Positions 63,354 to 64,000 of a stretch of 64,000 nt of DNA are shown in pieces. The notes beneath the pieces are model-generated. The model searched no databases. It was not told the DNA's origin and saw only the letters and a list, made by a program, of their open reading frames with translations. This DNA is from Arenicola marina (Eukaryota > Annelida > Polychaeta > Arenicolidae): positions 45,377,670 through 45,441,669 of the forward strand of contig OZ025248.1 in assembly GCA_964019135.1 (NCBI GenBank), read 5' to 3'. The translations under genes were made by a program, and so were the position numbers. Within the stretch, counting starts at the first letter, position 1. Every line of letters starts with the position of its first letter.

Positions 63354-63755
63354 GAACAGTATAATACTGTATACTAAATAGGATATCGAAGCCACCACGT
63401 TTTGTGGAAATGCTGTGGCGATATGGTTAGAATTAGGAATGTCAATGCATGAAGTGAAGCGTCTACGAGATGGACGGTGCTATATGTGTGCAAGCAGAGA
63501 TCATATAGTACCTTCATAATCTCTGGTGCAAGACTATATTGCCAAATCTCTGTTTGCAGTATCTGTGGCTCAAATTTAGGCTTCATACAAGAGAGAATCC
63601 CACTTCGGGCTATTATAACGACATTGTGTGTTTAGTCACCCTTTGCTTTCCCGCAGAATCACTTCAACGACAAACGGTACCTAACATTCGAACCATACAC
63701 GCTGGTCCCCTTTGAGAAACATCTTATCAAGTATGAGATGCTGGAAAATCATCAT
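2615..63755 (+). CDS. XPNPEP2: Xaa-Pro aminopeptidase, secreted/GPI-anchored type (split gene, 3' end outside window)
   Basis: This spliced gene encodes a metallo-aminopeptidase that removes an N-terminal residue preceding proline (family M24B). Exons: 2615-2660, 27752-27834, 29320-29445, 30818-30878, 31319-31423, 31644-31736, 32109-32261, 32700-32789, 33126-33207, 33714-33810, 34781-34894, 35566-35655, 36141-36191, 36647-36708, 37525-37674, 57480-57540, 57829-57898, 58513-58617, 59279-59356 or 59985-60056, 62101-62177, 63657-63755. All borders are AG/GT and all phases match, giving 631 codons. Family landmarks in order are WTDGRYFLQ, WLFNLRGSD, GAVIHY, LLDSGGNY, DGTTDVTRT, HGTGHGIGFFLNVHEG, SDEPGFY, FGVRLE and YLTFEPYTLVP. 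Ligands D462, D473, H536, E573 and E587 keep the spacing of human XPNPEP1 D415, D426, H489, E523 and E537. A signal peptide and sequons N33, N285, N328 and N447 point to the XPNPEP2 branch rather than the cytosolic XPNPEP1. Human XPNPEP2 has 674 residues, so roughly 40-50, possibly with a GPI signal, lie beyond the window. Confidence 0.96.
2661..3120 (+). other. Intron 1, 5' part
   Basis: No gene is seen. There are purine-rich runs at 2788-2850 and 2925-2960 and a G run at about 3034-3045. Confidence 0.6.
3121..10400. repeat. 68-bp minisatellite, about 107 copies (intron 1)
   Basis: This is a head-to-tail array with a strict 68-bp period and a few percent divergence between units. Each unit contains GAGGCACACCGGCTGTCA and GCGTGGTTCCTGTCCTCC. 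The unit itself holds two GAGGCAC segments, a sign of an older sub-repeat; the first unit at 3121 has an extra partial copy. Rare variants recur at exact multiples of 68 bp (1292, 544 and 884 bp), which shows block duplications inside the array. Minus-strand open frames of 63 codons recur because 68 is not divisible by three; I do not read them as genes. Confidence 0.97.
10401..11245. other. Intron 1 spacer with repeated AACGTT motifs
   Basis: No gene is seen. A 33-bp sequence containing TAAAATACTTACACAGC is repeated twice in tandem (about 10749-10814). From 10795 to 11200 AACGTT or its near copies occur about ten times, spaced tens of bases apart. This may be the remains of a non-autonomous transposon, but no clear ends were found. 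Confidence 0.45.
11246..11692. repeat. 37-bp minisatellite, 12 copies
   Basis: A tandem array whose unit contains GAGTTATGGAGGCTACCGG and GATGGGCGCTACCGATT. Most copies are identical. The last unit is degenerate. It lies in intron 1. Confidence 0.95.
11693..12540. other. Intron 1 spacer, nothing recognised
   Basis: No coding pattern, RNA gene or clear mobile element was identified in this 850-bp stretch. Confidence 0.5.
12545..12760. repeat. G-run and C-run pair, hairpin/quadruplex-prone
   Basis: A G-rich block (12549-12602, ending in 13 G) is followed about 45 bp later by a C-rich block (about 12651-12760, with several runs of 7-13 C). The two can pair as a long imperfect hairpin. The G block can form quadruplexes and the C block i-motifs. 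Overlapping open frames here code only for G/P-rich low-complexity peptides and are not taken as genes. Confidence 0.7.
12761..13400. other. Intron 1 spacer, nothing recognised
   Basis: No supported gene. An open frame at 13086-13598 (170 codons) has no recognisable domain and overlaps the SINE-like head that follows. Confidence 0.45.
13402..13475 (+). mobile_element. tRNA-derived SINE-like head
   Basis: An A-box-like TAGTGGTTAGA (13414-13424) and a perfect B box GGTTCGAATCC (13453-13463) are spaced as in a tRNA gene. The acceptor stem does not close, so this reads as the 5' head of a tRNA-derived SINE rather than a working tRNA gene. The extent of the body downstream is not clear. Confidence 0.6.
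13625..13700 (-). mobile_element. tRNA-like SINE fragment, minus strand
   Basis: The reverse complement carries a B box and T arm, GGGTTCGATTCC (13656-13667), preceded by an anticodon-arm-like segment. The A box is not convincing. It lies 200 bp from the plus-strand tRNA-like head and may be a second SINE piece. Confidence 0.4.
13701..14529. other. Intron 1 spacer, nothing recognised
   Basis: Unclassified sequence up to the 5' break of the LINE. Short open frames here show no family signature. Confidence 0.45.
14530..16420 (+). mobile_element. 5'-truncated LINE (non-LTR retrotransposon)
   Basis: A non-LTR element lies in the same direction as the host gene, inside intron 1. It holds the reverse transcriptase and C-terminal part of ORF2, then a short 3' UTR with AATAAA-like AAAATAAAC and a (CTAC)n tail at about 16396-16420. 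No endonuclease domain is present upstream, as expected from 5' truncation during insertion. The tail of short tandem repeats instead of poly(A) is seen in several LINE clades, including CR1/L2-like ones; the clade here is uncertain. Confidence 0.9.
14542..16302 (+). CDS. LINE ORF2 fragment: reverse transcriptase (586 codons, no own start)
   Basis: The open frame is uninterrupted. RT block 1-2 appears as NYRGISLLS near the start, block 3 as FIDFSKAFDS (14797-14820), block 4 as GTRQGCMLSPLLFALYIEE (about 14968-15020), the catalytic FADDLANCA (about 15102-15127), then a thumb region. At the C-terminus is a cysteine/histidine cluster, ICKHC followed by DEYHVLLCC (about 16066-16135), typical of LINE ORF2 ends. 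The first codon in frame after the upstream TAG (14518) is not a natural start, since the protein begins within the RT palm. With APE and RT N-terminus missing it cannot move by itself. The lack of stops over 1.76 kb suggests a fairly recent insertion. Confidence 0.92.
   Translation: MPVHKKGSLSDMGNYRGISLLSALSKLFTKLINERLTVWVDQNELRSEEQAGYRKGYSTCDQIFVLQSIIQKYVTKEKGRCYILFIDFSKAFDSMPHSLLWFSLLGKGIHGNVMTVIRDMYANLKSCIKTQSSLTDYFQCKIGTRQGCMLSPLLFALYIEEYLSMLSDSNCPGIYVSNDAPNIISLMFADDLANCADTVGRLQQTINMLEAYCKKWSLKVNMNKTQVMVFRRGGIVKANERWFFDDERLKVVSSYKYLGLVLTSTLRWSKAVSTLTGQANRALASIYKLDKKLNGLPIKAAFTLFDRIIVPILTYGSEIWGYQEYKEIEKVQVRFCKRLLGLPKLTSDAAALGECGRLPLAKIYNVECIKYWLKILRMPNSRYVKSCYNMLKEFDNQSRSSWASSVKVLLSKYDFNDVWINQSVYDESVFIAELNQRLENCFIEEWHMKVGDQSRLSVFCTFKDQLFFEVYLLRVNVAKLRKSLSRFRCSAHNLSIELGRRDGTLLENRICKHCAVRNVLVIEDEYHVLLCCPKFMDIRHLYIDNAFWNPPTYENFIMLMSSVDMFTLRKLAMFVHTLEKRVSAQL
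16746..16967 (+). other. Short open stretch, protein-like, unidentified
   Basis: Seventy-four codons without a stop read with ordinary amino-acid composition, including GLQGTRYNEANIEELRHSAH and RRTRGQLVDRTGKTRIL. There is no ATG at its start and a TAA ends it at 16966-16968. It could be a fragment of a transposon protein or a captured exon. I do not recognise the family. Confidence 0.25.
18439..18708 (-). other. Unidentified 89-codon open frame, minus strand
   Basis: The frame starts with ATG and has balanced composition, with segments KCVVLYDGQGNLIYGSMKH and NELGFPFFNVTTLLVSGT. No domain is recognised. It lies alone in intron 1 on the opposite strand. It may be a remnant of a mobile element or chance. 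Confidence 0.2.
19321..23258. repeat. 50-bp minisatellite, about 80 copies (intron 1)
   Basis: The tandem unit contains TTAATACCAGCGACCC, TTTCTATGGATC and TTGGTCCTGACGGAAAGC. Most units are 50 bp. A shorter class (47 bp) has AATAATCTATACC in place of the CATGTTTAATACC joint. Rare variants recur in blocks: GACGCTTTCCATG near 19680 and 20671, and CTTTCTGTGGATCTC near 21176, 22317 and 22864. Repeated 60-66 codon minus-strand frames here are by-products of the repeat. Confidence 0.96.
23259..24169. other. Intron 1 spacer: degenerate C-rich repeat, then AT-rich
   Basis: At 23278-23480 and again at 23610-23660 the plus strand is a degenerate CCATCC/CCACCC tract, apparently related to the array that starts at 24184. 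A (TA)n microsatellite of about 22 bp lies at 23957-23979. No gene is seen. Confidence 0.55.
24184..25005. repeat. C-rich minisatellite with 22-25 bp units
   Basis: Units alternate around CCATCACACAACC with CTCCACCCCC or CCCACCCCCAT spacers, about 35 copies of uneven length. The strand lacks G almost completely. Because CCN/CAY-rich sequence has no stop codons, a 283-codon open frame (24170-25021) of proline, histidine, serine and threonine runs through it; I regard this frame as incidental. Confidence 0.92.
25006..27751. other. Intron 1, 3' part
   Basis: Mostly unclassified. It holds a C-rich patch at 25420-25475 with a 13-C run, a tRNA-like SINE fragment on the minus strand near 26125-26185 and G-rich patches near 26971-27010 and 27505-27517. 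The intron ends with TTTTTAACCAACAG at exon 2. Confidence 0.5.
26085..26185 (-). mobile_element. tRNA-derived SINE-like fragment, minus strand
   Basis: On the reverse strand GGGGTAGCGTAACTAC (A-box part, near 26157-26171) is followed by GTCGTGGGTTCGCACCCC (B box, near 26129-26146). This layout is that of a tRNA head, but the stems do not close. The downstream body is short or decayed. Confidence 0.5.
27752..27834 (+). CDS. XPNPEP2: XPNPEP2-like exon 2: signal-peptide end and Cys-containing N-terminus
   Basis: Residues 16-43. The acceptor AACCAACAG at 27751 restores the phase-1 frame from exon 1, giving GGATAQACVDYCSL, then DNRTLCPEETAS. It carries three cysteines (C23, C27, C37) and sequon N33-R-T, features of the secreted branch and absent in cytosolic XPNPEP1. 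An alternative acceptor at CACTGCACAG (27768) would break the frame. The donor is GTAAGC, phase 0. Confidence 0.85.
27835..29319 (+). other. Intron 2, nothing recognised
   Basis: No element was identified. TGACGTCA palindromes occur at 28023 and 28251. Short open frames here have no family signature. Confidence 0.5.
29320..29445 (+). CDS. XPNPEP2: XPNPEP2-like exon 3: start of creatinase-like N-domain I
   Basis: Residues 44-85, reading VPPNRVYTSERVLALRNAM then NDLYVAVDLHAYLVFESSYYG. This corresponds to the LRxxM...AYIVPSxDAHxSEY segment of the family. Acceptor TTTGCAG, donor GTGAGC, both phase 0. Confidence 0.93.
29500..29690 (+). mobile_element. tRNA-derived SINE-like element (intron 3)
   Basis: A tRNA-like head with GGGCTAATGCGTAAGGTGC and a perfect B box GGTTCGAATCC (29552-29562) is followed by an unrelated body of about 120 bp with a GGGCCTGGGACCAGAAATAC segment. 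No poly(A) tail is obvious. It lies in host-gene orientation, 60 bp after the exon 3 donor. Confidence 0.6.
29691..30555 (+). other. Intron 3 remainder, nothing recognised
   Basis: Unclassified AT-rich sequence. One TGACGTCA lies at 29793. Confidence 0.5.
30556..30765. repeat. 34-bp minisatellite, about 5-6 copies
   Basis: The unit contains GTTTAATTTGTATCTG and TATTAGATCTGTAGGTCT. The last copies are degraded. It lies in intron 3, just upstream of exon 4. Confidence 0.9.
30818..30878 (+). CDS. XPNPEP2: XPNPEP2-like exon 4
   Basis: Residues 86-105, GGVTDYDRRIQYISGFSGSS, matching the family FxSGFxGSxG segment of N-domain I. Acceptor TCTGCAG, donor GTATGT, phase 0 in and phase 1 out. Confidence 0.95.
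30940..31000. repeat. Short 16-bp tandem repeat
   Basis: Four imperfect copies built on GATCCGATCCATAGTT, in intron 4 just after the exon 4 donor. Confidence 0.75.
31319..31423 (+). CDS. XPNPEP2: XPNPEP2-like exon 5: WTDGRYFLQ segment
   Basis: Residues 106-140: SVIVTTDSAALWTDGRYFLQ and DQELDCGWTLMKD. WTDGRYxxQA and NWTLMK are hallmark strings of the family. Acceptor TTGCAG, donor GTCAGT, phase 1 at both ends. Confidence 0.97.
31644..31736 (+). CDS. XPNPEP2: XPNPEP2-like exon 6
   Basis: Residues 141-171: PNYPSMTEWLVDVLP followed by GLVGVDPSKIDS, matching the PTxxxWLxxxLPxGxxVGVDP segment. Acceptor TACTAG, donor GTATGT, phase 1 at both ends. Confidence 0.97.
32109..32261 (+). CDS. XPNPEP2: XPNPEP2-like exon 7
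   Basis: Residues 172-222: TWATFSEAFAASGKNIQLVK, NLVDxIW-like PDLFDYIWTEGRPEKP, and a linker to domain II ending in DFA. Acceptor TCTTGCAG, donor GTACGC, phase 1 at both ends. Confidence 0.97.
32341..32484. mobile_element. hAT-like MITE, C-rich (intron 7)
   Basis: A short C-rich element opens with CAGGGGCAGTCCAGACC and ends with CCCGGATCCGCCCGTG, whose reverse complement resembles the opening. It shares the CCCGGTCG core with copies near 37275 and 61921. No coding capacity. The class is inferred from ends typical of non-autonomous hAT elements. Confidence 0.5.
32700..32789 (+). CDS. XPNPEP2: XPNPEP2-like exon 8: start of domain II
   Basis: Residues 223-252: LSWQAKLSNIQTMVADQQV then LIVTLLDDIA, matching the SWKxKxxxxRxxMxxxxxxxxVVTALDEIAWLFNLRG segment. 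Acceptor CTGCAG, donor GTAAGT, phase 1 at both ends. Confidence 0.97.
33126..33207 (+). CDS. XPNPEP2: XPNPEP2-like exon 9: WLFNLRGSD segment
   Basis: Residues 253-279: WLFNLRGSDRATSPLFDSMA then FVFKDSV. It continues the DEIAWLFNLRG motif split by intron 8. Acceptor CATTAG, donor GTATGT, phase 1 in and phase 2 out. Confidence 0.97.
33595..33716. repeat. XPNPEP2: Four tandem copies of the exon 10 splice acceptor
   Basis: GTCTGGTAACCATNTCAGACT occurs at 33595, 33630, 33661 and 33696. The last copy supplies the real acceptor (CAG at 33711-33713). The second copy continues as ACTCTAAATATCA, close to the exon start ACTCTTCATCA, so the duplicated block included the exon edge. Use of the upstream AGs would add 35, 66 or 101 nt, giving a frameshift or, for the 66-nt case, an early TAA. 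Confidence 0.85.
33714..33810 (+). CDS. XPNPEP2: XPNPEP2-like exon 10
   Basis: Residues 280-312: KLFINNVTKLLPDVQDHLNT, then DGKCTEAECVE. It matches the LFIN/D strand and the following variable helix. Sequon N285-V-T. Phase 2 in, phase 0 out. Donor GTAAAG is slightly weak. Confidence 0.9.
33811..34780 (+). other. Intron 10, nothing recognised
   Basis: Unclassified, AT-rich, with a run of about 13 G at 34557-34569. No mobile element identified. Confidence 0.5.
34781..34894 (+). CDS. XPNPEP2: XPNPEP2-like exon 11
   Basis: Residues 313-350: VLELATVLDAVRHFENDTTI, then TSVWINPDVGYDLYTAVP. It matches the xxKVWVSxxxSYAV segment of domain II. Sequon N328-D-T. Acceptor CATTAG after a long T/C tract, donor GTCAGT, phase 0 at both ends. 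Confidence 0.93.
34895..35565 (+). other. Intron 11, nothing recognised
   Basis: Unclassified intronic sequence. Confidence 0.5.
35566..35655 (+). CDS. XPNPEP2: XPNPEP2-like exon 12
   Basis: Residues 351-380: AAKRTEDYSPIQLIKSQKND then IERQNYLNCQ. It matches the SPIxxxKAxKNxxExxxxRxxH helix that opens the catalytic domain. Acceptor CTTACAG, donor GTTTGT, phase 0 at both ends. Confidence 0.95.
35656..36140 (+). other. Intron 12
   Basis: AT-rich, with a (TA)n/(TAA)n microsatellite at about 36070-36105 and one TGACGTCA at 35705. Nothing else recognised. Confidence 0.55.
36141..36191 (+). CDS. XPNPEP2: XPNPEP2-like exon 13
   Basis: Residues 381-397: YRDSATLIRFLTILERG. It matches the IRDAVALCxFxxWLExxV helix; in most family members the first position is H or R followed by RDG/KDA. 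Acceptor CATACAG, donor GTGAGT, phase 0 at both ends. Confidence 0.95.
36270..36440. repeat. 34-bp minisatellite, 5 copies (intron 13)
   Basis: The unit contains CGCTGAAGGAAATATATCTG and TTTAGGGATAGTAA. Copies are nearly identical. Confidence 0.95.
36647..36708 (+). CDS. XPNPEP2: XPNPEP2-like exon 14
   Basis: Residues 398-417 plus two bases: VKAGEYYNEMTASDMLDAMR. It matches the TExxAADxLExxR helix. Acceptor CTGTAG, donor GTAAGC, phase 0 in and phase 2 out. A minisatellite starts inside the donor. Confidence 0.93.
36710..37252. repeat. 28-bp minisatellite starting at the exon 14 donor, about 19 copies
   Basis: The unit contains TAAGCAATGTCACGGCAGC followed by GTTGCCACC or AACACCACC. The first, most diverged unit begins at the second base of the donor GTAAGC (36709), so the donor forms the array's left edge. 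Two main unit types alternate irregularly. Confidence 0.93.
37275..37356. mobile_element. hAT-like MITE fragment (intron 14)
   Basis: It shares CCCGGTCGCAA and a CCCCCACCCC tract with the copy at 32341 and ends in GTTCGCCCCTGCACTG, a typical hAT-like end when read on the reverse strand. Left end unclear. Confidence 0.4.
37525..37674 (+). CDS. XPNPEP2: XPNPEP2-like exon 15: first metal ligand (D462)
   Basis: Residues 418-467 plus two bases. It includes KMLSFDTISGYGTNGAVIHY, with H442 equivalent to human XPNPEP1 H395, and SDLYLLDSGGNY, where D462 is the first metal-binding aspartate. Acceptor ACATAG, donor GTAAGT, phase 2 at both ends. The donor lies within the DSGxxYxDGTTD signature, so the two aspartate ligands sit on exons nearly 20 kb apart. 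Confidence 0.97.
37700..57370. repeat. 56-bp minisatellite, about 350 copies, filling intron 15
   Basis: The period is strictly 56 bp over 19.7 kb. The unit contains GTAGCTGAGGGTATAGGGCC, ACCTCTAGAGACAACTACCT and GTCGGTGTCCACGTCA. A few units lack three bases (CTA of AACTACCTG), for example near 39011, 52449, 54350, 55132 and 55297. Rare variants such as GCTTGGGGTATAGAG recur at 40211, 41331 and 42451, exactly 1120 bp (20 units) apart. The left and right halves favour different variants. Each strand has stops in every frame, so nothing is coded. The unit holds CAACTACTTGT, identical to the last bases of exon 15 plus the donor GT. Confidence 0.98.
57480..57540 (+). CDS. XPNPEP2: XPNPEP2-like exon 16: second metal ligand (D473)
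   Basis: Residues 468-488: L then DGTTDVTRTFHFGDPDDDEM. It contains the DGTTDVTRT motif whose second aspartate, D473, bridges both metals. Acceptor GTTGTAG, donor GTAAAT, phase 2 in and phase 0 out. Confidence 0.97.
57541..57828 (+). other. Intron 16 with a G run
   Basis: About 15 nearly unbroken G at 57733-57750. Nothing else recognised. Confidence 0.5.
57829..57898 (+). CDS. XPNPEP2: XPNPEP2-like exon 17
   Basis: Residues 489-511: EAYTRVLLAVIDLATTVWPE then GWK. It matches the xxYTxVLxGxIxLxxxxFPxGxxG segment. Acceptor CTTGCAG, donor GTGAGA, phase 0 in and phase 1 out. Confidence 0.94.
57899..58512 (+). other. Intron 17, nothing recognised
   Basis: AT-rich intronic sequence without a recognised element. 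Confidence 0.5.
58513..58617 (+). CDS. XPNPEP2: XPNPEP2-like exon 18: HGTGHGIG catalytic segment
   Basis: Residues 512-546: SDIDARTRTPIWQNGWDFN then HGTGHGIGFFLNVHE. H536 is the metal-binding histidine. H532 and H545 match the conserved XPNPEP1 H485 and H498. Acceptor CTGACAG, donor GTAAGA, phase 1 at both ends. Confidence 0.97.
58592..58773 (+). repeat. 101-bp tandem duplication of the exon 18 end and its donor
   Basis: Copy 1 (58592-58672) and copy 2 (58693-58773) share GGGTTCTTYCTCAACGTCC, CACGAGGGTAAG and GCCAGCAGCTCGCATTGTG. The second GT donor lies at 58719, 101 bp after the first at 58618. Use of donor 2 would add 101 nt and shift the frame, so the first donor is taken as real. Confidence 0.93.
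58774..59278 (+). other. Intron 18 remainder, nothing recognised
   Basis: Unclassified intronic sequence. Confidence 0.5.
59279..59356 (+). CDS. XPNPEP2: XPNPEP2-like exon 19a (alternative loop exon)
   Basis: Encodes GPGRISVSSRRSPSEAALMP then GMMFSD, phase 1 at both ends, 78 nt. Its last base joins AA of exon 20 to create E573, the third-class metal ligand in SDEPG. The LxPGM-FSDEPG spelling is close to the family norm. Acceptor ATTTAG, donor GTAGGA. It is homologous to exon 19b; including both would give two loops in tandem with the first SDG lacking its glutamate. Confidence 0.88.
59357..59984 (+). other. Intron between exons 19a and 19b
   Basis: A (TA)n microsatellite of about 34 bp lies at 59627-59658. 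Nothing else recognised. Confidence 0.6.
59985..60056 (+). CDS. XPNPEP2: XPNPEP2-like exon 19b (alternative loop exon)
   Basis: Encodes GPGRINIGYNPAHEPLYPTQ then FYSD, phase 1 at both ends, 72 nt. It begins with the same GPGRI and ends with the same SD/G as exon 19a and equally forms SDEPG when joined to exon 20. NPAxEPLYP resembles other invertebrate family members; TQ replaces the usual GM. Acceptor TTGTCAG, donor GTAAGT, which looks stronger than that of 19a. Confidence 0.88.
60057..60747 (+). other. Intron 19, 5' part, nothing recognised
   Basis: Unclassified AT-rich sequence before the 41-bp array. Confidence 0.5.
60749..61281. repeat. 41-bp minisatellite, 13 copies (intron 19)
   Basis: The unit contains TTGGCGCCAGTGCCCCCAGG and CACGCCCTTAGACAAGCGGG, with 39-42 bp lengths owing to G/T changes at the joint. 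Open frames on both strands here come from the repeat. Confidence 0.96.
61437..61592. repeat. Degenerate repeat of about 30 bp, 4-5 copies
   Basis: Built on CATGTCGCGTGTCGATTTTA and AGAAAAAGGTC, decaying toward the right end. Confidence 0.8.
61921..62085. mobile_element. hAT-like MITE, G/C-tract type, abutting exon 20
   Basis: It starts CAGCATGGGCGTGTCCAGC followed by 13 G, carries GCACGTGCCCCCC and a CCCCCCCGGTCGTCAAC tract shared with the copy at 32341, and ends near CCACCCCGGTGG. It stops roughly 15 bp before the exon 20 acceptor at 62100, so part of the acceptor's upstream context may come from the element. Confidence 0.5.
62101..62177 (+). CDS. XPNPEP2: XPNPEP2-like exon 20: glutamate metal ligands
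   Basis: Residues 573-598: EPGFYLDNHFGVRLETIVEV then VVADVP. E573 (split codon, first base from exon 19) and E587 are the last two metal ligands, 14 residues apart as in human XPNPEP1. Acceptor TTTTCAG after a T-rich tract, donor GTAAGT, phase 1 in and phase 0 out. Confidence 0.97.
62289..62414. mobile_element. Small MITE with inverted ends (intron 20)
   Basis: The left end CATGGCCGTAGCTAGGGG and the right end GGCTGGCTACGGCCCTGGGG are inverted copies of each other. About 120 bp, no coding. Such GGCCGTAGC ends are common on small DNA-transposon derivatives of marine animals; the superfamily is not certain. Confidence 0.6.
62530..63352 (+). mobile_element. Old LINE 3' remnant (intron 20)
   Basis: A decayed relative of the LINE at 14530. 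A frame from about 62536 reads LLKYWCKLIYMDEYLDYPE, matching ECIKYWLKILRMPNSRYVK of that copy, and 62880-63050 reads ARLRCSAHSLEIKRGR, YCKFC and EDEYHFTLVC, matching SRFRCSAHNLSIELGRR, ICKHC and EDEYHVLLCC. Several stops and shifts separate the pieces. The end has CCATGGGC, AATAAAC and an (ATT)n tail at 63325-63351, where the other copy has (CTAC)n, so it is a related but different family. Confidence 0.85.
63657..63755 (+). CDS. XPNPEP2: XPNPEP2-like exon 21
   Basis: Residues 599-631: NHFNDKRYLTFEPYTLVPFE then KHLIKYEMLENHH. It matches the FGxxxYLTFExxTLVPxxxxLI segment just before the C-terminal helices. Acceptor CCCGCAG, donor GTAAGT, phase 0 at both ends. At least one more exon follows outside the window. 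Confidence 0.97.
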
Positions 63756-64000
63756 GTAAGTACTAATGGATATGTTAGGATACATATATGTATATATATG
63801 TTATATATGCTAATGTTATAACTGTTGTTATTATCATTATGAAAGAAGTTGGTACACCATGCTATTGCCTACAGTGCTTAGCGGTGAATGACTTAAAATA
63901 AATTCACTGATGTTCGCTGTATTGCACAATAAACACTATGATAAATTTATACTCGCCATATTCCCAAATTTACTTTATAGCTGTGAAACTTTGTCTCGAC
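63756..64000 (+). other. Start of intron 21
   Basis: AT-rich intron up to the window end, with a short (TA)-rich stretch near 63783-63810. No exon recognised. Confidence 0.6.

Noticed and set aside
1-64000. LTR retroelements, Polintons or other virus-like elements
   Set aside because: No paired long terminal repeats, integrase, protease or capsid-like frames were seen; the only reverse transcriptase is of LINE type.

Overview
The window is animal nuclear DNA. Coding sequence is split into about 21 short exons (46-153 nt) with GT/AG introns, most of the window is tandem repeat, and the mobile elements are of eukaryotic type (a LINE reverse transcriptase, tRNA-headed SINE-like pieces, small hAT-like MITEs). 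A marine invertebrate such as a lancelet, mollusc or brachiopod fits best. That placement is inference; the sequence does not settle it.

One gene on the + strand runs through nearly the whole window: an Xaa-Pro aminopeptidase (peptidase family M24B) of the secreted or GPI-anchored XPNPEP2 kind. Exon 1 (2615-2660) carries the start codon and most of a signal peptide. Exon 2 lies 25 kb downstream. The last exon seen ends at 63755, still in frame, and the 3' end lies outside the window. The 21 joined exons have compatible phases throughout and give 631 codons. All five expected metal ligands are present (D462, D473, H536, E573, E587), as are the supporting histidines H442, H532 and H545. Four N-glycosylation sequons fit a secreted protein. 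Two exons (59279-59356 and 59985-60056) encode alternative versions of the same loop and look mutually exclusive.

Layout: 1-2450, upstream flank with a cluster of TGACGTCA palindromes; 2615-2660, exon 1; 2661-27751, intron 1, holding a 68-bp array (107 copies), a 37-bp array, a G/C-tract hairpin zone, SINE-like pieces, a 5'-truncated LINE with a 586-codon open frame, a 50-bp array (about 80 copies) and a C-rich array; 27752-37674, exons 2-15 with small intronic minisatellites; 37675-57479, intron 15, almost entirely a 56-bp minisatellite of about 350 copies that sits between the first two metal-binding residues; 57480-63755, exons 16-21 with a 41-bp array, MITEs and an old LINE tail.

Tandem repeats fill a little over half the window. 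The most unusual pattern is that several of them start at, or contain copies of, the exon edges and splice sites beside them: exon 10 acceptor, exon 14 donor, exon 15 donor and exon 18 donor. This suggests that slippage or unequal exchange has repeatedly started at splice junctions of this gene. I saw no CRISPR array, bacterial operon, LTR retroelement or Polinton.
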